From: Gemmatimonas groenlandica
Lineage (GTDB): Bacteria > Gemmatimonadota > Gemmatimonadetes > Gemmatimonadales > Gemmatimonadaceae
Reading direction: 5' to 3'
DNA length: 64,000 bases
NCBI RefSeq assembly: GCF_013004105.1
Contig: NZ_CP053085.1
Span: 4,836,001 to 4,900,000, forward strand
Part shown: one piece after another, positions 20,141 through 28,622 of the stretch
Position numbering within the stretch: position 1 is the stretch's first letter
Layout: the number at the start of each line of letters is the position of its first letter
Position numbers and translations under genes: made by a program
Notes under the pieces: model-generated
What the model saw: only the letters and a program-made list of their open reading frames with translations
Database searches by the model: none
Told to the model about the DNA's origin: nothing

Positions 20141-20437
20141 TCGTGATCGGCCCGCCGCGCCGAATTGTGGCGCGGTCGCTACGACCGTATCGGGAGCGCA
20201 CTAGGTGTGCATCGCGCGCTACACATGGCGCTCAGCAAAATCGTCCACAGCCATCATCGGCCCCGGTCGCTCCGAACGCGATAAAGAGCCGCAATGAAAT
20301 GACTTAACGAGAGATGGTGACCCCGCCCCGGTCGCCACAGAAATGTCGATCCATTCACGTCGTCGCGGCACGCAGAGTGCGCTAGGAGGAGCCAATAACC
20401 GCTCAGGTTTGTCTCTTCCCTCCCGCCGCCCCACAGC
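20141..20437. other. intergenic gap with no recognised feature
   Basis: About 300 nt separate rnd from the LspA-like gene. I see no open reading frame with a plausible start, no strong hairpin and no recognised motif; the GC content appears slightly lower than in the neighbouring genes. A GGAGGAG stretch near 20385 is not followed by a start codon at working distance. Confidence 0.5.
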
Positions 20438-21001
20438 ATGCGACTCGATACGCTTCGCGCTTCACGCGTCCAGGGCTTGTTCGACACCGTCCGTGCCCGC
20501 TTCATCGGGATCACGGCGCTCGTTGCCACCGTCGATCTCCTGGCGAAAGAAGTCGCGGTTCGGTCACTGGGATCGAGCGGGGTTGTGCCCTTCAGCGATC
20601 GGTTCTCACTGTTTGTCGTGTTCAACACGGGCAGTGCCGGCGGCGTGCAGGTCGGCCCCTACACGTGGCAGCTCAACGTTCTGGTCACCCTGTTGGCCGT
20701 CGGCTTGATCGCGTCGGTGGTGCAGGCGATGGCTGCGGTAGACCGTCGCGCTACGCGGGCGCTGGCGTTCGTCGCTGGCGGCGCCGTAGGCAACCTGCTC
20801 AGCATGCTCTTCGGCCCCGAAGGCGTCGCCGACTTTTTAGCGATCCGACTGTCCGGCGAAACCACGATTGTGGCCAACGTGGCCGACTTCGCCCTCTGGA
20901 CGGGCGCGGTCATGCTGGTGCCGGTGGCGCTGTTGCTACTCCGCCTGGCGCGGGCCGAGCGGGCCGAGCGGGACGCGGTGCTGCGCGCCGAGCTTTCCTG
21001 A
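20438..21001 (+). CDS. LspA (signal peptidase II)-like membrane protein lacking a catalytic Asp
   Basis: The 187-residue, four-helix protein aligns over its length with LspA: VDLLAKEVA (for DxxxK), VVFNTGSAGG (for NxGxAF), GGAVGNLLSML (for GGALGNLxDR) and NVADFAL (for NxAD). The second catalytic Asp is kept, but the first, in GNxxD, is Ser. Since both Asp residues are essential in aspartyl signal peptidase II, the protein is probably inactive as a peptidase. A different function such as lipoprotein binding is possible. A genuine lspA must lie elsewhere. Confidence 0.82.
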   Translation: MRLDTLRASRVQGLFDTVRARFIGITALVATVDLLAKEVAVRSLGSSGVVPFSDRFSLFVVFNTGSAGGVQVGPYTWQLNVLVTLLAVGLIASVVQAMAAVDRRATRALAFVAGGAVGNLLSMLFGPEGVADFLAIRLSGETTIVANVADFALWTGAVMLVPVALLLLRLARAERAERDAVLRAELS

Positions 21002-21014
21002 GCGTCTGGGCAGC

Positions 21015-21356
21015 CTAGAAGCCCATGTAGGCGCGGACCCGGGGCTCGATGCGCTCGGGCGTCCAGGGCGGCGACCACACCAGGTTCATCGTGACGTCAC
21101 CGATGCCCGGAATCGTGCGCAGCTGCTGTTCTGCCTCGCCCATGATTTCCGGTCCTGACGGGCAGCCAGGCGACGTGAGACTCATATCGATCTGCACGTT
21201 CGAACCGGTTACGTGCACCTCGTAGATCAAGCCGAGATCGACGATGTTGAGATTGAGCTCCGGGTCTTTCACGCGACGAAGCACCAAACGCGCTTGGTCG
21301 GCCGAAATCTCGCCAGCGGGTTCCGCTTCAGGCGTCGGGTCTTGGATCTGATCCAT
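21015..21356 (-). CDS. DUF59/MIP18-type Fe-S assembly factor (SufT-like)
   Basis: This 113-residue protein has a DUF59 domain: VKDPELNLNIVDLGLIYEV and MSLTSPGCPSGPEI with the reactive Cys, ending in a VWSPPWTPER stretch. In other bacteria such proteins (SufT, PaaD) help insert Fe-S clusters into targets. It lies away from the suf operon, convergent with the LspA-like gene and 37 nt downstream of the serine hydrolase start region on the same strand. Confidence 0.9.
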   Translation of the reverse strand: MDQIQDPTPEAEPAGEISADQARLVLRRVKDPELNLNIVDLGLIYEVHVTGSNVQIDMSLTSPGCPSGPEIMGEAEQQLRTIPGIGDVTMNLVWSPPWTPERIEPRVRAYMGF

Positions 21357-21393
21357 GGAAGAACAATAACCGACCAGTCCAGTCCCTGTTCCG

Positions 21394-22914
21394 CTAGCGC
21401 TTCTTCTTGGTGCTCTTTTTGACCACGGGCTTCTTCACCGAGGTCTTCTTTTTGGCGCTGACCGACGACTTGGATACCGTCGCCTTGGTGCCCGATTTCG
21501 CCGTGGACTTCGATGACGACTTGGCCGACGACTTCTTGGACGCCGCCCGCTTGGCTGAGGCCCGCTTGGCTGAGGCCCGCTTGGCGGCCGCTGCCCGCCG
21601 ACGAGAAGCCGCGCTGCTGGCCCGACTGGACCGCAGGGGACGGTTCCAGTCCTGCGCGCGGTCGGCCCGGAAGCTGACCGGCATCGCCATGACGCCGGTG
21701 GGATCGTCCATCACCGCGAGCACCGCGGCATCGGCGAGGTCGTTCCGTACGTCGGCGATGACCTTGCTGGGACGTCGAGCCCGGGCCGCATGCACCCGGT
21801 TGGTGAGGAGAATGACGAACATCTGCCGGTCGGGATCGATCCAGAGCGACGTGCCCGTGAAGCCGGTGTGGCCGAAGGCGCGCTCGGACATGTACTGCCC
21901 GCAGCCGGCGCCGCCGTCGCAGGTATCCCAGCCCAACGCGCGATGACCGGCGGCCCGCTTCGTGAACAGCGCGACCGCCGAATCGGAGACCACGCGCACG
22001 CCGTTGTAGACGCCGCCGTCGAGCAGCATCTGGGCGAACACCGACAAGTCTTCGGCGGTGCTGAACAACCCCGCATGCCCCGCCACGCCACCGAGCGCGT
22101 AGGCGTTCTCGTCATGCACCTCGCCCCGCAGCGGATAACCGCGCGGCGGTGCGATCTCGGTGGGCGCCGTGCGCACCGACGACATCGCGTCCGGGCGGAA
22201 ATGCGTGTCCGACATGCCCAGCTTCGCGAAGACGGCACGCTCCAGGAAGGCATCGAGCGTTTGGCCGCTGGCCGCTTCGGCGACGAAGCCCAGGAGGTCG
22301 GCGCCGAGGTCGGAATACTCGTAGCAGTTACCGGGCGCGCACTGGATCGGCGAGGTCATCACGGCCGCACGCGCTTCGGCCGGGGTCTTCGCGATACGCC
22401 AGAGTTCACGGCCGGCTGGCAGACCGGCGCGATGTGTGAGCAGATGACGAACCGTCACCTGATCGCGCAGTCCGCCGGAAAAGTCAGGGAGGTACCGCGA
22501 CACGGGTGCGTCGATATCGACCTTGCCCGCATCGTACAACACCATGATGGCCGTGGTGGTCGCCACGACCTTCGTGAGCGACGCGAGGTCGTAGATGCTT
22601 TCCCGCGACGAGACCCGGGTCCGGCCCGACCAATCGAGCGCGCCGAAGCCGCGCGACAAGACCGAGTAGCCCTTTCGACCCACTACGACCGATGCGCCGG
22701 GATACCCGCCCGCCTCGACCCCGCGCTGGACTACGCGATCGATCGTGGCCAGGCGCGCCGAGGACATGCCAACGGCGGCCGGTTCCCGTTCGGGGAGCCC
22801 GTTGGTGGCCGTCATGTCGGCAGCAGCGATGACGAGTGCGGCGAGCAGTAACACCAGTGGTGTCCGGCCGTAGGGAAAAGAACCAACGGTGGGCAAAAAC
22901 CCCACCATGGGCAT
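21394..22914 (-). CDS. serine beta-lactamase/esterase-family hydrolase with lysine-rich C-terminal tail
   Basis: The 506-residue protein has an N-terminal hydrophobic signal or anchor (about residues 18-35), then a class C beta-lactamase fold with S112-x-x-K115 (SLTK), a YSD motif in YEYSDLG and GHTG near the end. Such enzymes are penicillin-binding, esterase or D-aminopeptidase types. Unusually, residues from about 428 to 506 form an Ala/Lys/Ser-rich tail (AKRASAKRAS, KKSSAKSSSKS, VKKSTKKKR) resembling histone H1. DNA in the tail has 15-bp tandem repeats. The tail might bind anionic cell-wall polymers or nucleic acid. Confidence 0.85.
   Translation of the reverse strand: MPMVGFLPTVGSFPYGRTPLVLLLAALVIAAADMTATNGLPEREPAAVGMSSARLATIDRVVQRGVEAGGYPGASVVVGRKGYSVLSRGFGALDWSGRTRVSSRESIYDLASLTKVVATTTAIMVLYDAGKVDIDAPVSRYLPDFSGGLRDQVTVRHLLTHRAGLPAGRELWRIAKTPAEARAAVMTSPIQCAPGNCYEYSDLGADLLGFVAEAASGQTLDAFLERAVFAKLGMSDTHFRPDAMSSVRTAPTEIAPPRGYPLRGEVHDENAYALGGVAGHAGLFSTAEDLSVFAQMLLDGGVYNGVRVVSDSAVALFTKRAAGHRALGWDTCDGGAGCGQYMSERAFGHTGFTGTSLWIDPDRQMFVILLTNRVHAARARRPSKVIADVRNDLADAAVLAVMDDPTGVMAMPVSFRADRAQDWNRPLRSSRASSAASRRRAAAAKRASAKRASAKRAASKKSSAKSSSKSTAKSGTKATVSKSSVSAKKKTSVKKPVVKKSTKKKR
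21546..21585. repeat. 15-bp tandem repeat inside the serine hydrolase tail
   Basis: Two full units of CCCGCTTGGCTGAGG (21546-21560, 21561-21575) and a partial third (21576-21585) encode the repeated AKRAS pentapeptide on the minus strand. Exact identity between units indicates recent slippage. Confidence 0.9.
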
Positions 22915-23042
22915 TTAAGACGGACTGCTGCGCCCGTCAAGCGGATCTACCCTGTTTTCACGATTCGGTTCGCCGAAAGCAACGGGGGTTTTGTGATGTC
23001 GCGGCAGAGGCAACCCATTCTCGACATCTGGTGACAGATTCG

Positions 23043-23627
23043 ATGGAACCCATGGAAACCGACGCCGCTATCGTCCGCCGGGCGATCGAGGGCGACGAGC
23101 GAGCCATGCGCCTGCTGTGGAATCAGCACGCCGCGCATGTCGACGCCGTCGTCCGTCGACTCGCCGCGGATCCCGACCTTGCCGAGGACATCGCGCAGGA
23201 AGTATGGATCCAGATCTTTCGCGCCCTCCCGTCATGGCGGGGCGACGCGAAGTTCAGCACCTGGGTACATCGCGTCGCCATCAATCGCACGCTGAATGCA
23301 CTTCGGCGTACCAAGCGACTTGCCGCGACCGAAACGGCGATCGAAGAAGACTCGGCCTATGTGGAGCAGGACGCCGATCGCAGCATGCTCGCGCACACGA
23401 TCGATGAGGCGGCGCGCAAGCTGTCGCCCGGCGCCCGCACGGTGTTCCTGTTGCACGATGTGGAAGGCTATACCCACGAAGAGATCGCGACGGAGCTGGG
23501 GATCACCCCCGGCGGTTCGAAGTCGCAGCTCTTCAAGGCGCGTGCGAAGCTTCGCCGGTTGCTCGCCCCGCTTGTCGACACTTCATCAACCGGCATGGAT
23601 CGCAGCTATGCAGCACCTGGATTCTGA
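23043..23627 (+). CDS. ECF-type sigma-70 family RNA polymerase sigma factor
   Basis: The 194-residue sigma factor has only regions 2 and 4. Region 2 has DLAEDIAQEVWIQIFRALPSWRG and FSTWVHRVAINRTLN; region 4 has LHDVEGYTHEEIATELGIT with a following SKSQLFKARAKLR helix. ATG 23043 is used; ATG 23052 is also possible. Its end overlaps the start of an anti-sigma gene, so the pair forms a switch whose regulon may include the downstream PDZ gene. Confidence 0.94.
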   Translation: MEPMETDAAIVRRAIEGDERAMRLLWNQHAAHVDAVVRRLAADPDLAEDIAQEVWIQIFRALPSWRGDAKFSTWVHRVAINRTLNALRRTKRLAATETAIEEDSAYVEQDADRSMLAHTIDEAARKLSPGARTVFLLHDVEGYTHEEIATELGITPGGSKSQLFKARAKLRRLLAPLVDTSSTGMDRSYAAPGF

Positions 23628-24405
23628 GCGGCTCGCCGCGTTCGATCACGAAGCCTTCACGGCCGAGGAGCACGCCCACCTCGCGGCCTGTACCACCTGT
23701 CGTGGTGAGGTCGAGGCGTATGCGCAGCTGGTGCAGATGGCCGGCGCGCTGGTCACGCACGACGCGAGGGATACGACACATCGACTCTCATCTTGGGAGT
23801 CCATTGCCAGTGGGCTGCGGCCGGTCGAACAACAGACCACCGTATCCACATCTGTATCGGCTTCTGCACCGAGAGCCGCCACGATCCCGATCAACGATGC
23901 GTCGGCACCGGTCACCCCGTGGTGGGCCCGCTCGTCGCTGCGTGCCGCCGCGGCCGTCGCCTTGATGGCCAGTGGTGCCGTGTTGGGACGCGTCACCGCC
24001 GGAGGGACCCCGGCGTCGGCTGATCGTGCCGCCGGCGTGGCCGGAGTGATGGCTGAATCGCTGGGGCTTGGTGATGTCTCATTGCGTCCCGCCACGTATG
24101 GCGCCGCCGGAGAATTCGCGTCGGTGAGTCAGGCCACCAGCCTGCTGAATCGCGCGCAGCGGGACTACGAACGCGCGTCGTTGTGGCTGGCCGCCAATGA
24201 CAGCACGCCGCACGACTCCGATGTGTATCGCGCCCGCTTGGCGGCGCTCGACCAGATGATGGCCGCCTCGCGCGCCGCCCTCAGCGACGCACCGCAGGAT
24301 CCTGTCCTCAACCAGTACTATCTCGCCGCCTTCTCCGCGCGCGAGGCCACGCTGCAGCAGCTCGGCACGTCGCTGCCCGTGGGTAAGACCATCGAGCGAT
24401 ACTGA
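23608..24405 (+). CDS. anti-sigma factor with zinc-finger-like N-terminus
   Basis: The 265-residue membrane protein has an N-terminal zf-HC2 type anti-sigma domain with H-x3-C-x2-C (HLAACTTC, about residues 27-34), one transmembrane helix around residue 112 (LRAAAAVALMASGAVLG), and a periplasmic helical part. The ATG 23608 lies 20 nt inside the sigma gene. It should bind and hold the ECF sigma until an envelope signal releases it. Confidence 0.88.
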   Translation: MQHLDSERLAAFDHEAFTAEEHAHLAACTTCRGEVEAYAQLVQMAGALVTHDARDTTHRLSSWESIASGLRPVEQQTTVSTSVSASAPRAATIPINDASAPVTPWWARSSLRAAAAVALMASGAVLGRVTAGGTPASADRAAGVAGVMAESLGLGDVSLRPATYGAAGEFASVSQATSLLNRAQRDYERASLWLAANDSTPHDSDVYRARLAALDQMMAASRAALSDAPQDPVLNQYYLAAFSAREATLQQLGTSLPVGKTIERY

Positions 24406-24407
24406 TT

Positions 24408-25670
24408 ATGCGTCTCCCTTTGTTGTCCGCCGTTGTCCTGTTCGTCACCGCCAGCGCGCTGAGTGCCGACGCGCTCCTCGCCCAGACCACGGTGCGCACG
24501 CCTACCCGCGTGCGCGGAACGATCATCGCCAGTTCCGCCGCGAACGCCTGCGCCGAGTTGGCGGCGACCCCGTCGGCGTTGGTGAATGCGCCCGAAGGCA
24601 TGGCCCTGTTGCGTCTCAGGCGCGAGCTCGAAAGCGTCGCGTTCACCCTCGAACAGCAACAGCAACTGCAGGGTGTCGATGTGCAGCGAATCACGCAGGC
24701 GCAGCGCGGCGTCGATTCGCTCATGCAAACCATCATCGTGCGCGTACAGCATCGCGATGGTCCGGATGGTGAGGTGATCACCGTGCAGCGCGGAGACAGT
24801 ATCCGCACATTGCGATTGAGCGCGCCCGCGATCGAGGCGAACATCCGCTCGTTGCAACCGCAGATCACCGCGTTCATCGCCGCCGCCGAAGCGCAGTCGG
24901 GCCGCGCCGTGAGCGAGACGGGCTACATGGGTGTCGGGTTGCTCGGCGCGCAGGTGCGCACGGTCACTCCCGAGGGCGTGCTGGTCAGCCATTGTGACTA
25001 TCCCGTCGTGGAGACGGTGGATATCGGGTCGCCCGCGTCACGGGCCGGCGTACTCGCCGGTGATACGGTGCTCGCCTACAACGGACGCGACCTCAAGCTG
25101 CGCGCGGTGAACTACCAGAGCATGCTGGTGCCCGGAGAGACGGTGCGTCTGCGCGTGAAGCGCGGAACCAAGGCCCGCGAGATTCCGGTGACCGTCGTGG
25201 CGCGCAAGGTGGAGCGACAGATCGTGGTGATGCGTGGCCCCGATGCCCCGATGTCGTCGCTGCCGCCCGACGCGCCCCGGGCGCTCAGTGGTCGTCTTAT
25301 GATTTCGTCGGCGGCACCGTCGGCCTCACCCTCGTCTCCAATCATGAGTACGATATCGGGCCCGATTTCAGGTCCCGTCCCCGCGAACGGTGTCGCGGTC
25401 CTGCTTGGCGCGCAGCTGTCCACGGTCGACGACGACTTTGCCGAGGTGTTGGGACTCGAACCGGGCATTCTGCTGTTGCGCGCCATGCCGGGATCGCCAT
25501 TCGCCGAGGCCGGACTGCGGAGCGGCGAGATCATTCGCGCGTTCAACGGCACGGCGGTGCGCGATGTGCAAGCGATGCGTCGTGCCATTGCCGGGGCGGC
25601 GTCCCGCGATGCGCGGCTTACCGTGTTCTCCCGCGCGAACGGCACGCGGACGGTCACGCTCCGCTGGTAA
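24408..25670 (+). CDS. exported protein with two PDZ domains
   Basis: The 420-residue protein has a signal peptide (LSAVVLFVTASALSADALLA) and two PDZ domains: about residues 175-265 (GYMGVGLLGAQVRTV, DIGSPASRAGVLAGDTVLAYNG) and 330-420 (GVAVLLGAQLSTV, PGSPFAEAGLRSGEIIRAFNG). No protease triad is visible, so it is not a DegP enzyme; it may bind unfolded or C-terminal peptides in the periplasm. It begins 2 nt after the anti-sigma gene, suggesting it is an effector or sensor in this envelope-stress circuit. Confidence 0.82.
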   Translation: MRLPLLSAVVLFVTASALSADALLAQTTVRTPTRVRGTIIASSAANACAELAATPSALVNAPEGMALLRLRRELESVAFTLEQQQQLQGVDVQRITQAQRGVDSLMQTIIVRVQHRDGPDGEVITVQRGDSIRTLRLSAPAIEANIRSLQPQITAFIAAAEAQSGRAVSETGYMGVGLLGAQVRTVTPEGVLVSHCDYPVVETVDIGSPASRAGVLAGDTVLAYNGRDLKLRAVNYQSMLVPGETVRLRVKRGTKAREIPVTVVARKVERQIVVMRGPDAPMSSLPPDAPRALSGRLMISSAAPSASPSSPIMSTISGPISGPVPANGVAVLLGAQLSTVDDDFAEVLGLEPGILLLRAMPGSPFAEAGLRSGEIIRAFNGTAVRDVQAMRRAIAGAASRDARLTVFSRANGTRTVTLRW

Positions 25671-25686
25671 GCGCCGGCTTACTCCC

Positions 25687-26511
25687 CTACTTCACACTGC
25701 CGGCGGGCACCGTATACAGCAATCGTACGGTAGCGCGGTCGGTCTCGCTGAGTTCTCGCACCCGTACGCGAGCCGACATGATGTCGTCGGAGGATTCAGC
25801 GTGATCGAGACCAAGCAAGTGACCGACTTCGTGCAGCGCGATAGCGCGCATCTGCGGGGGCGTGACGTAGCCGCCGCCCGGATGTGACACGGCCAGCTGG
25901 ATATCGCTCGAGACGAGCCAATACGCGGCATCGCGGCTCCAGATGGTCTTGCCGCTGATCCCATTGGCGAACGAGCTGGTGAAGCGCACGTGCACGTCGG
26001 CGCTCGCCGAGTCGATGACGAACGTGAAGCGCACGGGAATGCCGGCTTGCACCCAGGTGTCGAACGCATCGCGCACGACCGGGAGATAATCCGGCTTCCA
26101 TCCCTCGATGGTCTCGCCATCGCGGATGAACACGCGCAGCGGCCGCGTCGTGCGGTCGGGCCAGCGCGTGAGGGCGGAATCGCGGGAGCGCAACAGCGCG
26201 TTCATGTAGGTGCCCTCGATGCCGGGGGCGAGGCGACGACGCATTTCGTCGGCGGAGATCGACGGGCGATCAGGGCGCACGAGCAATGACGATGGCACCA
26301 GCAGCTCCTCGCCGTGCCGTAGCGCGCGTGGCACGATCGTGCCGCTGTCGACCGCGATGCGGAGCCCGCGACCGGTACGGGGGGCGCGTTCATCGATCGC
26401 GCCGGCGGCCTCGTTCCGCGTGGCGGACGTGCGCACGCCGACACTCTGCCCGCCGATGAAGCAGGCCAATCCGACCACACAGCAGGCGAGCAGCGTTTCC
26501 GCGGTCTTCAT
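25687..26511 (-). CDS. matrixin-like zinc metalloprotease
   Basis: The 274-residue exported or membrane-anchored protein has an N-terminal hydrophobic segment (LLACCVVGLACFIGGQ) and a zinc motif HEVGHLLGLDH starting at H227, followed by the IMSA met-turn. This is the M10 (matrixin) or related metzincin pattern. Substrate is unknown. It lies 9 nt downstream of the hydrolase gene on the same strand and converges on the PDZ gene. Confidence 0.85.
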   Translation of the reverse strand: MKTAETLLACCVVGLACFIGGQSVGVRTSATRNEAAGAIDERAPRTGRGLRIAVDSGTIVPRALRHGEELLVPSSLLVRPDRPSISADEMRRRLAPGIEGTYMNALLRSRDSALTRWPDRTTRPLRVFIRDGETIEGWKPDYLPVVRDAFDTWVQAGIPVRFTFVIDSASADVHVRFTSSFANGISGKTIWSRDAAYWLVSSDIQLAVSHPGGGYVTPPQMRAIALHEVGHLLGLDHAESSDDIMSARVRVRELSETDRATVRLLYTVPAGSVK

Positions 26512-26520
26512 CGAGTCGCG

Positions 26521-27438
26521 TCAGGAGTCTGGTGATCCCTCCGCGAGGAAGGTCTGCACCGCAGCGAAGAACGCGACGGGGGCTTCCCAGAAGGGATTGT
26601 GGCCCGCCTCCGCGACCGGCAGCAGACGCGCGTGGCCCAGGTGCGCCGCCGTGCGTGATGCTTCCGCAAGCGGCAGGACGTCCGCCGCTCCATGCACGAC
26701 GAGCGTTGGCGTGGGCAGGTCACGCAGCGCGTCGCCCCAGTCGTAGCCTTCTCGGCGCAGTCGCGCCGCGACCACCGCGCCGGTGACGCTGGTGCCTTTG
26801 GGTGGTGTCACACTGGCGGCGAACTGCTGGTCGGCAAACCAGGCGGGAAAGAACGCCTGCGTGTAGCGCGCGTGCGCGTCGAGATCGGGTGTCGTGAGTG
26901 ACGCCGGGTCGAACGCGGCGAGCCGCTCCTGCGCGCTTCCTTCAAGTCTCGCCACGCCGGCCTTGTGGAGTGGCGGGAGCCATGCACTGGTGACGCCGAC
27001 GGCGTTGACCAGCACGAGTTTCCGCGTGCTCGCGAGGTCCTGCGCCGTTGCGAGCATCGCGATACCGCCGCCCCACGAGTGACCGAGCACATCCCACGCC
27101 GGGATGCCGAGCGCACGGCGCAGCGCGGGCACGTCGCCGGCGTCGAACTCGATGCGCGCGGCCTGCACACCGGGTGGCGACCCGCTTCGGCCACGGCCGC
27201 GTCGATCGAAGAAGATCAATTGCCGGTCGGTGGCGAGTGCGGCGAGCGCGGGCCAGAGCAACGTGTGATCGAACAACAGACCGCCGTTGATGCACACGAG
27301 CGGCGGCGTGCCCGCCACGGCCGGCGTGCGATACACCGCGAAGTCGAGTCCGCGGGCGCGGACGGTGAGCGGCTCGAGCGCCGGACGCGCTCCGAGTGAA
27401 CGGCGAAAGGCCAGGTAGCGATCGAGGGTGGACGACAC
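26521..27438 (-). CDS. alpha/beta hydrolase (proline iminopeptidase-like)
   Basis: The 305-residue hydrolase has a nucleophile elbow GHSWGGG, Asp in VVHGAADVLP and His in EAGHNPFWE, with the DRRGRGRSGSP strand typical of the proline iminopeptidase/lactonase group. The specific substrate cannot be given. It precedes the metalloprotease gene by 9 nt and follows the patatin gene, so all three may be an operon. Confidence 0.87.
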   Translation of the reverse strand: MSSTLDRYLAFRRSLGARPALEPLTVRARGLDFAVYRTPAVAGTPPLVCINGGLLFDHTLLWPALAALATDRQLIFFDRRGRGRSGSPPGVQAARIEFDAGDVPALRRALGIPAWDVLGHSWGGGIAMLATAQDLASTRKLVLVNAVGVTSAWLPPLHKAGVARLEGSAQERLAAFDPASLTTPDLDAHARYTQAFFPAWFADQQFAASVTPPKGTSVTGAVVAARLRREGYDWGDALRDLPTPTLVVHGAADVLPLAEASRTAAHLGHARLLPVAEAGHNPFWEAPVAFFAAVQTFLAEGSPDS

Positions 27439-27446
27439 GCCTACGT

Positions 27447-28508
27447 TCAGGGCACGATGGCGTCGACCAGTCGGCCGGTCTCGATGAGCTCATGCAACTC
27501 ATCGCCAAGTGCGGTGCTCGCGTCGAGAATCGTTTGCCATCGCGTCATGCGTTCGGCTTCGCTGAAGTCGAAGAAGTCACGGCGGTCGGGAAGGCGTTTG
27601 CCCGGTAACGACGCCAGGAACGCCGGCGACGGTGCGATGAGCAATGTGCGAGAGAAATTCGCTGCACCGGCGCGTCGCCACGGCAGCGATTTGTCAAACC
27701 AACCCGGCACGACATGATCGTAGAAGTGCGCATACAGCACGAGGCCGGGACCGGGCCCGTAGTCGAGGTCCAGGTGGTAGTCGGTCACGCCGCCGTCCCA
27801 GTGCAGGCCAGGGGCACCGGGAATGCGCACGCCTTCCATGAGCAGCGGAATCGATCCTGAGGCAAGCAGCGCCGCGCGCAAATTCTCGGGCGTGAGTGCG
27901 CGATGCACGGTCGGCAAGTCGCGCAGGTGCAAGAACGGTGAGTCGTCGCCGGCGGAATGAAAGATCGTGCGTTTCATCTGCCAGGCGAGCGAGCGCCGCG
28001 TCACGATGTTGGCGGCGGCGGCGAGGGCCATGGCGGTGGCCAGCAGAGGCCGACGTGCACTCGACGCGAGGCCGCGCGATTCGGCCGTGATCACGTGCAC
28101 GCGAAACGTCGGATGCGACAGGATCTCATGCACGCCCTCGGCGCCGAGCAGATAGTCGAGGGCGCGGCTGAGGACGTCGCTGACCTCGCGTGCATCCGGC
28201 TTGGGCGAATAGCGCTGGCGGTAGATGTACGCCTCGTGTCCGCGCGCGAGGGCGGCCACTGGATCGCGTTGAGCGAGCGAGGCCATGCGCCAGCTGCCGA
28301 TCGAGGAGCCGATGAGGTGCAGCGGGTGGCTGCGCGGCCTTTGGAGCAGGTGCCCGAACAGATATCGGTCGAGTCCGCCGATGCCGATCCATTTGGCGCC
28401 TCCCGAGGCACCCGGCACGATGTCGATGTGATCGGCGCGGAGGCCGCCATGCTCGCGCAGGTGGGCGACCGCGGCGGGGCCGGCGCGCAGGGTGAGCAGG
28501 GAGGTCAT
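27447..28508 (-). CDS. patatin-like phospholipase
   Basis: The 353-residue acyl hydrolase has a nucleophile motif GSSIG (67-71, Ser69), preceded by an oxyanion-type PGASGGAKW, and the Asp of the dyad in WDGGVTDY around residue 240. This matches the patatin fold (lipid acyl hydrolase). ATG 28508 is used; a TTG nine nt upstream is possible. It leads a run with the hydrolase and metalloprotease genes. Divergent upstream lies the Fur-boxed PepSY gene. Confidence 0.88.
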   Translation of the reverse strand: MTSLLTLRAGPAAVAHLREHGGLRADHIDIVPGASGGAKWIGIGGLDRYLFGHLLQRPRSHPLHLIGSSIGSWRMASLAQRDPVAALARGHEAYIYRQRYSPKPDAREVSDVLSRALDYLLGAEGVHEILSHPTFRVHVITAESRGLASSARRPLLATAMALAAAANIVTRRSLAWQMKRTIFHSAGDDSPFLHLRDLPTVHRALTPENLRAALLASGSIPLLMEGVRIPGAPGLHWDGGVTDYHLDLDYGPGPGLVLYAHFYDHVVPGWFDKSLPWRRAGAANFSRTLLIAPSPAFLASLPGKRLPDRRDFFDFSEAERMTRWQTILDASTALGDELHELIETGRLVDAIVP

Positions 28509-28595
28509 TGCGCGCAATTTGCCGACGGAGGCAAGGCCTGTTCAATACCCGATTGACTTGATCGGGATAGATCGCTTAACCTTAACTTCCCTTCA

Positions 28596-28610
28596 TGAGA
28601 ATCATTCTCA
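28596..28610. promoter_or_regulatory. Fur box
   Basis: A perfect 7-1-7 inverted repeat, TGAGAAT-C-ATTCTCA, matches the Fur box logic (TGATAAT-N-ATTATCA; two substitutions per half, symmetric). It ends 12 nt before the GTG start of the PepSY protein. A possible -35 TTGACT is at 28553, and the -10 is unclear. Confidence 0.8.
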
Positions 28611-28622
28611 ACTAAGAATCCC

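Noticed and set aside
20141-20437. Possible small gene or RNA in the gap before the LspA-like gene
   Set aside because: No start codon with a ribosome site, no coding-like composition and no strong stem.
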